Below are positions 57,778-64,000 of a stretch of DNA of 64,000 bases, piece by piece. The DNA is from Caldilineaceae bacterium. Lineage in GTDB: Bacteria; Chloroflexota; Anaerolineae; Caldilineales; Caldilineaceae. A program made the translations under genes and the position numbers. Location of the stretch: assembly GCA_019637685.1 (NCBI GenBank), contig JAHBVF010000016.1, positions 62,001 through 126,000 of the forward strand. Reading direction: 5' to 3'. The notes beneath the pieces are model-generated. The model was not told the DNA's origin. It did not search any database and saw only the letters and a program-made list of their open reading frames with translations. How positions within the stretch are numbered: the stretch's first letter is position 1; every line of letters starts with the position of its first letter.

Positions 57778-57817
57778 ATGGCTCTATCCTGCTGAAACGA
57801 ATGTCAGTTGATGCCGT

Positions 57818-57833
57818 TGTTTCACGTGAAACA
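57818..57833. other. Perfect 16-bp parS site (ParB binding)
   Basis: TGTTTCACGTGAAACA is an exact 16-bp palindrome that matches the near-universal bacterial parS consensus, where ParB-CTP loads and spreads for chromosome segregation. It lies in the intergenic region between the minus-strand methyltransferase gene and the plus-strand thiolase gene. parA and parB are not in the window. parS sites cluster near the chromosome origin in most bacteria, in line with the DnaA-box cluster 37 kb away. Confidence 0.93.
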
Positions 57834-57986
57834 TTTGTGTCTGCCAACTGGTGGGTCTTCCCATTAAAAAATGCGAGAGAATTAACTTCTCCGCGCATTT
57901 AGGCTAGTATAGCACGCTCCTAAACCGATTTCAATACCCAATTTGCGCTTTTTTGCACGAATGATCAATGAATTTGGGAGGTTTGT

Positions 57987-59123
57987 ATGCGAGAGGCAGT
58001 GATTGTCGAAGCCGTGCGCACGCCCGCGGGCAAATTTCGTGGTTCTCTCAGTTCCATCGAGCCGATCAATCTGGCCGCGCTGGTTCTGCAAGAAGTGTTG
58101 AACCGGGCGGGGATCGACCCGGCAGAGGTGGACGATGTGATGATGGGCTGTGTCACCCAGACCGGCGAGCAAGGAGCTAATATCGGCCGTCTGGCTACGC
58201 TTTACGCTGGCTTCCCTGTCGAAGTGGCCGCAGTCAGCATCAACCGGATGTGCGGCTCCAGCCAGCAGGCCATCCACTTTGCTGGACAGGCCATCGCCGC
58301 CAGTGATGCCGATGTGGTCATCGCTGCCGGTGTGGAATCCATGAGCCGGGTAGCAATGGGGTCCGACTATCCGCCCCAATTTCCCGACAATCCACCCTAT
58401 CCCTTGCTCCATCAGGGCGAATCGGCTGAATTGATTTGCCAAAAATGGGGCTTCAGCCGTGAAGCACTGGACGAATACAGCTACAATAGCCACATTAAGG
58501 CGGCCGCGGCCACAAAGGCCGGGCATTTCCAGCGGGAGATACTGCCTGTTGATGTCCGCCACAACGGAGCCAGCCGTGTGCTGGACATCGATGAGGGCAT
58601 CCGTTTCGAGCCGGACAGGGGAAAGATGTCCGCTCTGCGTCCTGCTTTTCGGGAGAATGGGGTAATCACCGCGGGCAATGCCAGCCAGATCAGCGACGGC
58701 GCGGCCGCAGTCCTGCTTATGGAACGCGGCCGCGCCGAGGCGCTGGGATTGAAGCCCCGCGCCCGCTTTGTCAGCCGTGTAGCCGTGGGCAGCGACCCGG
58801 AACTGATGCTTACTGGCCCGATTGCGGCCACAAGAAAGGCGTTAAAGCGGGCGGGGATGTCCATTGACCAGATGGATGTGATCGAAATCAACGAGGCATT
58901 TGCGCCGGTGGTGCTGGCCTGGGCCGCAGAGATCGAGCCGCCCCTGGCGCGGGTCAACCCCAATGGGGGCGCAATTGCCCTGGGCCATCCGCTGGGCGCG
59001 ACCGGGGCCAAATTGATGACAACGCTGCTCCACGAACTGGAACGAACGGGCGGGCGCTACGGTTTGCAGACGATGTGCATTGGCCACGGCCAGGCCACAG
59101 CGACAATTATCGAGCGATTGTAA
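57987..59123 (+). CDS. Acetyl-CoA acetyltransferase (thiolase)
   Basis: A 378-residue thiolase. The nucleophile is Cys89 (NRMCGSSQQA). The C-terminal motifs are NEAFAPV, GHPLGATGA (catalytic His) and MCIGHGQATA, which carries the second catalytic cysteine. It either condenses two acetyl-CoA or cleaves 3-ketoacyl-CoA in beta-oxidation. The start at 57987 follows GGGAGGTTTGT. The gene is monocistronic as seen; a PHA or fatty-acid role could link it to the PhaR-like protein at 37935, but this is conjecture. Confidence 0.93.
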   Translation: MREAVIVEAVRTPAGKFRGSLSSIEPINLAALVLQEVLNRAGIDPAEVDDVMMGCVTQTGEQGANIGRLATLYAGFPVEVAAVSINRMCGSSQQAIHFAGQAIAASDADVVIAAGVESMSRVAMGSDYPPQFPDNPPYPLLHQGESAELICQKWGFSREALDEYSYNSHIKAAAATKAGHFQREILPVDVRHNGASRVLDIDEGIRFEPDRGKMSALRPAFRENGVITAGNASQISDGAAAVLLMERGRAEALGLKPRARFVSRVAVGSDPELMLTGPIAATRKALKRAGMSIDQMDVIEINEAFAPVVLAWAAEIEPPLARVNPNGGAIALGHPLGATGAKLMTTLLHELERTGGRYGLQTMCIGHGQATATIIERL

Positions 59124-59235
59124 TGCGATCTGACAGCCCATATACCCAATTCGGCGTTTTTCGCTTTTGACACACGCCGCTTCCCGTGCTAGACTTCCAC
59201 AGTTGTCCAATCATTCGACAATTCAGGTAGTGGGA

Positions 59236-59376
59236 ATGAATCAGCACAAGAATTGCACCAGCCCTTTGAGGAAAAGCCCTGAGCAGTAGCCAGACAGTGT
59301 CTGGACCTTTGCGCGTGGGCAGGGTGCAAGTGTTTCACCCCAGCTATGCAAGGCTCTCCGGACGGAGAGCCTTTTT
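59236..59376 (+). promoter_or_regulatory. Structured leader with short ORF and terminator hairpin (possible attenuator)
   Basis: A 17-codon ORF runs from 59236 to 59289 (start MNQHKN, end KSPEQ). It lies within a folded region: TTGCACC (59253-59259) pairs with GGTGCAA (59323-59329), GCCC with GGGC, and CCAGAC (59290-59295) with GTCTGG (59299-59304). A terminator hairpin (59352-59371, GGCTCTCC/GGAGAGCC) with T-run ends the leader 36 bases before the PaiB-like gene. No known riboswitch class recognised; translation-coupled attenuation is possible. Confidence 0.55.
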
Positions 59377-59411
59377 GTTTGCCTTGATTTTTTGATACAG
59401 GGTATTTTGCC

Positions 59412-60050
59412 ATGTACATTCCAATAGTCAATCGAGAAGACGATCTTTCTGTCCTGTACCGGATGATGCAGGCCAATAGCTTTGCCACCCTCGTCACCAG
59501 CAGTGGGGGTGTGCCCGTTGCCACTCATCTGCCTGTGGTGCTGCATCCGGCGCGGGGCGAATGGGGTGTGATTGATGCTCATTTGGCCAAAGCCAATGGG
59601 CAATGGAGACAGTTTCGGCCAGGAGAAGAGGTGCTGGTCATCTTTCAGGACGCCCACGCCTACATTTCGCCCACCTATTACGCTACATCCGGTTCCAGCG
59701 TGCCCACGTGGAATTATAGCGCTGTCCACGCCTATGGCATCCCCCAGATTGTGGACGAACCCGCGGCGGTGAGGGCAATGCTGGACGAACTGGTGGGTGT
59801 CTATGAGCAATCCCGGCCTGCCCCCTATGCGGTGGACTGGAACGACGAGCGGATTGCGGGATTGCTTGGCGAGATTGTCGCCTTTTCGCTTGAAATTACC
59901 CGGCTGGAGGGCAAGCGCAAACTGAGCCAGAATCGCAGCCTTGCCGATCGGCAGGGTGTGATCGACGCTTTGCAGGACGGAAACCCGAATGAAAAAAAAG
60001 TAGCCGCAGCAATGGCGGCAGACCTGGCAGCTCTTCAGGAGGCACATTAA
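59412..60050 (+). CDS. PaiB-type FMN-binding protein
   Basis: A 212-residue split-barrel flavin-binding protein of the PaiB/FMN-binding negative-regulator family. Typical features are the N-terminal MYIPIVNREDD, THLPVVLHP, YISPTYYATSGSSVPTWNY and a KLSQNRS motif near residue 180. In Bacillus PaiB is linked to sporulation and protease repression; in other bacteria the role is unclear. Its stop is immediately followed by the argC start (TAAATG), so it is translationally coupled to arginine genes, an unusual pairing. A leader with hairpins lies upstream. Confidence 0.9.
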   Translation: MYIPIVNREDDLSVLYRMMQANSFATLVTSSGGVPVATHLPVVLHPARGEWGVIDAHLAKANGQWRQFRPGEEVLVIFQDAHAYISPTYYATSGSSVPTWNYSAVHAYGIPQIVDEPAAVRAMLDELVGVYEQSRPAPYAVDWNDERIAGLLGEIVAFSLEITRLEGKRKLSQNRSLADRQGVIDALQDGNPNEKKVAAAMAADLAALQEAH

Positions 60051-61085
60051 ATGTACAAGGCAGGCATTGCCGGCGCGTCCGGCTACACTGGCTACGAATT
60101 GCTCAAGTTGATCCACCGCCACCCGCAGTTGGAAGTGGGCTGGCTGACCAGCGAGAGCAGCGCGGGCGGCATTTACAGCGATATTTACCCGGTGGATTGG
60201 GACTATCCGCTCATTTCTCTGGAGGATGCCCTGGCCCGTGTGGGCGAAGTGGATGTGGTTTTTCTCTGCCTGCCCCACGCCGCGTCTATGGAGGCTGTCA
60301 AATCCTTTTATGACACAGGCATCTTGGCCATCGACCTGAGCGCGGACTTTCGCCTGGCCGATCCCGCGGTCTACACCCGCTGGTACGGGCTGGAACACTC
60401 GGCCCAGGAGCTTCTGCAGGTGGCCCGCTACGGCCTCTGCGAACTCTATCGGGAGAATATCCGGGGAGGGCAACTGATCGCCGTGCCCGGCTGCTACCCT
60501 ACCAGCGTCAATCTGGGGCTGTATCCGCTGGCCAAGGCTGGCTGGCTGGGGGATCGGGTGATTGTGGATTCCAAGAGTGGCGTCTCCGGTGCTGGGCGCA
60601 AACCAAAGCTGAATTATCACTTTACCGAGGCCAATGAGAACATCACGCCCTACAGTGTGGGGTATCGCCACCGCCATGTGGCCGAGATGGAGCAGGTGTT
60701 GAACAGCGCTAATGGCAAGCAGCACGACACGCGCTTTATCTTTACCCCCCATCTTTTGCCGGTGAACCGGGGCATTCTCAGCACAATTTATGTGGACGTG
60801 CCCGCGGGCGTAACCGAAGACGAAATTCGCGGTCTCTATGCTGAAAGTTACGACGGCGAACCCTTTATCCATCTGATTCCCGCGGGGCAGCAGGCCAGCC
60901 TTTCCCATACGGTCAACACCAACCGCTGCGCCATCGCCATTACACCTGTCGATCCGACCCGGCCCACCGGCACAGAGTATATTGTCACGGCCAGTCTGGA
61001 CAATCTGATCAAAGGAGCCAGCGGACAGGCGTTGCAAAATTTCAATATCATAAAAGGTCTGGACGAGACTAGCGGATTGCTATAG
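60051..61085 (+). CDS. argC: N-acetyl-gamma-glutamyl-phosphate reductase
   Basis: Third step of arginine synthesis, 344 residues; reduces N-acetylglutamyl phosphate with NADPH to the semialdehyde. The dinucleotide fold is AGIAGASGYTGYELLKL, and the active cysteine is Cys148 in VPGCYPTSVNL. The C-terminal dimerisation part ends near GLDETSGLL. It starts directly after the PaiB-like gene stop. It is followed by an RNA methyltransferase gene and then argB and argD, so the arginine genes form a mixed operon. Confidence 0.97.
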   Translation: MYKAGIAGASGYTGYELLKLIHRHPQLEVGWLTSESSAGGIYSDIYPVDWDYPLISLEDALARVGEVDVVFLCLPHAASMEAVKSFYDTGILAIDLSADFRLADPAVYTRWYGLEHSAQELLQVARYGLCELYRENIRGGQLIAVPGCYPTSVNLGLYPLAKAGWLGDRVIVDSKSGVSGAGRKPKLNYHFTEANENITPYSVGYRHRHVAEMEQVLNSANGKQHDTRFIFTPHLLPVNRGILSTIYVDVPAGVTEDEIRGLYAESYDGEPFIHLIPAGQQASLSHTVNTNRCAIAITPVDPTRPTGTEYIVTASLDNLIKGASGQALQNFNIIKGLDETSGLL

Positions 61086-61106
61086 GGATTTTCTGTAGCA
61101 ATGGGG

Positions 61107-61143
61107 CACGGATTTTCACGGATGAACACAGATTGACACAGAT
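61107..61143. repeat. CACGGATTTTCACGGATGAACACAG intergenic repeat at the trmH-like start
   Basis: Tandem-like words ACGGAT, GATGAACACAGAT and GATTGACACAGAT, members of a widespread environmental repeat. The start codon assigned to the next gene (TTG at 61133) lies within it. Confidence 0.75.
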
Positions 61144-61882
61144 ATTTTTGGAAGGTCAGGTCTCTGTGGCGGCAGCGTTGCAGTCGCCCTACCGGGACGT
61201 GCAGGTGGTCTATGTGCGCGCCGACCGGGACGATCGTGCGCTGCGCTGGCTGGAACACCGGGCGCGGGAGGCGGGCGTGTCTCTGGAGCGCAAGGAAGCC
61301 GGGGAGATCGATGCCCTGGCCGAGGGCAGCAGCCACGGCGGAGTGGTGGCGCTGGTGGGAGATCGGCACACTGTCGAACTGGCCGATCTGCTGCCCACTG
61401 CTCGACCGGCTTTTGTGGTAATGTTGGATGGGATCGAAGACCCGTTCAACTTCGGCCAGGCCGTGCGTTCGCTCTACGCGGCCGGGGTCGACGGGCTGGT
61501 GCTGCGTCCCCGCAACTGGCTGAGCGCGGCAGCGACTGTGGCCCGTTCCTCTGCTGGCGCGTCGGAGCTGATTCCTACGGCGATTGTCGAGAGCGCGGAG
61601 GCGGCGGCCCGCTTTTTCCAGGAGAAAGGGCTGGCGATTGCCTGCGCCGCGGAAGAGGACTCTGTGCCCATTCACCAGGCTGATCTGACTGGCTCCCTGT
61701 TTCTGCTCATCGGCGGGGAGAAACGGGGCATCACCCGCTCTTTTCTGCGTCAGGCAGACCTGCGCCTGGAGATTCCCTACGGGCGGGCGTTTCGCCAATC
61801 TCTGGGCGTGACCGCGGCCGCGGCTATTTTGGGCTATGAGGTAATGCGCCAGCGGACAGGGAATAAAGAAGTGGGAGACTAA
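61133..61882 (+). CDS. TrmH/SpoU-family RNA 2'-O-methyltransferase
   Basis: A 249-residue SPOUT methyltransferase with a small N-terminal RNA-binding domain. Knotted-domain motifs are DPFNFGQAVRSLYAAG (motif 1), LIGGEKRGI (motif 2) and EIPYGRAFRQSLGVTAAAA (motif 3; Asn of the usual SLNV is Gly here). It likely methylates a ribose in 23S rRNA or a tRNA (RlmB/TrmH-like). The start is uncertain: TTG at 61133 falls inside the intergenic repeat, and a TTG at 61148 would remove five residues. It is inserted between argC and argB in the same transcript. Confidence 0.88.
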   Translation: MTQIFLEGQVSVAAALQSPYRDVQVVYVRADRDDRALRWLEHRAREAGVSLERKEAGEIDALAEGSSHGGVVALVGDRHTVELADLLPTARPAFVVMLDGIEDPFNFGQAVRSLYAAGVDGLVLRPRNWLSAAATVARSSAGASELIPTAIVESAEAAARFFQEKGLAIACAAEEDSVPIHQADLTGSLFLLIGGEKRGITRSFLRQADLRLEIPYGRAFRQSLGVTAAAAILGYEVMRQRTGNKEVGD

Positions 61883-62002
61883 AGGCGTCTGCCACTCCAT
61901 CCAACAGCAACGCGGGTTGAGCAGTGCAGCCCGTGGGAACCAGGCGGGCAAGTTAAGCGATATTCGGATAATGGATCAACTTTTGTGCCAAAGGAATACA
62001 GT

Positions 62003-62827
62003 GTGGATATAGAGAATAGCCCCCAAACCATAGAAGTGACAACACCCGCTGAGGACAAATATGTGGTGGTTCTCAAAGTGGGCGGGAATGAACTGGACGA
62101 CGAAGCCTTTTTGTATGGCCTGGCCAAGGCTGTGCGCTCCCTCCAGGAAGGTGGCAAGCAGGTGGTGATCGTCCACGGCGGCGGTAAGGCCATCGCCGAT
62201 ATGCAGGGGAAACTGGGGTTGAAAACCCAATTTCTCGACGGCCTGCGTGTCACCAGCGACGCGGATGTGGATGTGGTGGAGATGATCCTGAGCGGACTGA
62301 TGAACAAACGCATCGTGCGCGCGCTGATCAACGAACATATCCAGGCCGCGGGTATCAGCGGTGTGGACAATGGAACCGTCTATGTGGAAAAAATGTGGCA
62401 TCCCGCCGGCGATCTGGGCCGGGTGGGCGAGGTGCAGGACGTGGACCCGCGCCTGCTCCACGCACTCTTTGCTGCCGATATTGTGCCGGTGATCAGCCCG
62501 GTCAGCTTTGGGGCCTACGATGCCAAGAGCTACAATGTCAACGCTGATCACGTGGCCGCGGCCGTGGCGGCAAAGCTGGGCGCGATTCGGCTGGTCTTTG
62601 TGAGCAACGTGCCCGGCGTCCTCATTGCCGACCGGGTGGTGCGGGCCATCACCGCGGCTCAGGCTGAGGCGTGGATTGCGGATGGCAATATCTTTGGCGG
62701 AATGGTTCCCAAAGTCAGGAGCGCTATTGAAGCGGTCAGGAACGGCGTGGCCCAGGCAGTGATCACGAATATTGCTGGGGTGCAGGAGGAGAGCGGGACG
62801 GGAATTATTGGTGGGAAGGGATTTTAA
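62003..62827 (+). CDS. argB: Acetylglutamate kinase
   Basis: Second step of arginine synthesis, 274 residues, amino-acid-kinase fold. It phosphorylates N-acetylglutamate with ATP. Motifs are VVLKVGGN, VIVHGGGKAI, LDGLRVTSD (acetylglutamate), NVNADHVAAAVA and the C-terminal GGMVPKVRSAIEAV. The GTG at 62003 follows AAAGGAATACA; a GTG at 61985 would add six residues. Arginine feedback features (an N-terminal arginine helix) are not evident. The following gap of 89 bases contains inverted CCAATCACCCA words. Confidence 0.96.
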   Translation: MDIENSPQTIEVTTPAEDKYVVVLKVGGNELDDEAFLYGLAKAVRSLQEGGKQVVIVHGGGKAIADMQGKLGLKTQFLDGLRVTSDADVDVVEMILSGLMNKRIVRALINEHIQAAGISGVDNGTVYVEKMWHPAGDLGRVGEVQDVDPRLLHALFAADIVPVISPVSFGAYDAKSYNVNADHVAAAVAAKLGAIRLVFVSNVPGVLIADRVVRAITAAQAEAWIADGNIFGGMVPKVRSAIEAVRNGVAQAVITNIAGVQEESGTGIIGGKGF

Positions 62828-62916
62828 TTGGGTGATTGGATGGTTGGGTGACTTGCACACAGAGCGAATTGCCCAATTACCCAATCACCCAGTCAACCAC
62901 AAAGGAGAAGATATAC

Positions 62917-64000
<1,084 letters not shown>

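Noticed and set aside
59241-61037. 598-codon minus-strand frame over the PaiB-argC genes
   Set aside because: Antisense shadow; the plus-strand genes are well-known families.

Overview
The window looks like a chromosome segment of an uncultured or little-studied Chloroflexota bacterium, most likely Anaerolineae-like. The basis is a high but not extreme GC content (judged by eye), a BTAD/NB-ARC regulator, a giant delta-60/cadherin secreted protein ending in a YLPAVVR-type tail, a Cys-to-Asp MurA, and many GTG/TTG starts. The assignment rests on family resemblance and recalled lineage habits, not on a search. Gene density is high, and operons are usually closed by long, nearly perfect hairpins. 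I see no tRNA, rRNA, CRISPR array, transposase or phage module.

Layout. 1-8 kb: a truncated SARP/AfsR-type regulator diverges from a 2064-residue secreted repeat protein. 8-11 kb: a GbsR/MarR-type regulator with a near-consensus promoter leads a drug-export-like ABC operon of one ATPase and two permeases. 11.2-11.9 kb: a VapBC-like toxin-antitoxin pair. 12-20.8 kb: secA, an orphan triple-GAF histidine kinase, a RarA-methyltransferase fusion and an EEP-family hydrolase. 20.8-21.2 kb: a gene-free cluster of DnaA-box-like 9-mers followed by an AT-rich stretch, a candidate replication origin. 21.2-28.8 kb: cell-envelope and proteolysis genes (M23 protein, FmdB protein, MurJ, YugP-type and HtrA-type proteases, small membrane proteins) and a nuclease-like/Tudor protein. 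29-34 kb: a glycan/glycolipid operon of two GT4 enzymes, a polyprenyl-phosphate sugar transferase and an MGDG-synthase-like enzyme.

34-38.5 kb: an FAD amine oxidase, a secreted glycosidase-like protein, a patatin phospholipase and a PHA-regulator-like protein, all on the minus strand. 38.5-43.5 kb: a five-gene minus-strand operon in which a GTP cyclohydrolase II-RibD reductase fusion is followed by an MDR dehydrogenase, a PTPS-fold protein without the catalytic cysteine, a GT4 glycosyltransferase and a methyltransferase. This is the best candidate for an undescribed pathway, plausibly a glycosylated and methylated ribityl-pyrimidine or pterin. 43.6-50.2 kb: a sulfite-oxidase-fold molybdoenzyme, FabF, then a GntR/YgeY/carbamate kinase/YgeW-like operon behind a perfect TTGACA-N17-TATAAT promoter overlapped by a 40-bp perfect palindrome.

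50.2-64 kb: murA (fosfomycin-insensitive type), a membrane protein, gyrB, a MazG-like protein, rpoD, a methyltransferase with a zinc ribbon, a perfect 16-bp ParB parS site, a thiolase, a structured leader, a PaiB-like flavoprotein and the arginine genes argC-(trmH)-argB-argD, the last cut by the window edge. The candidate origin, gyrB and parS all lie within about 37 kb, which together suggest an origin-proximal region. Several families of short intergenic repeats recur through the window and in places supply start codons or coding sequence.
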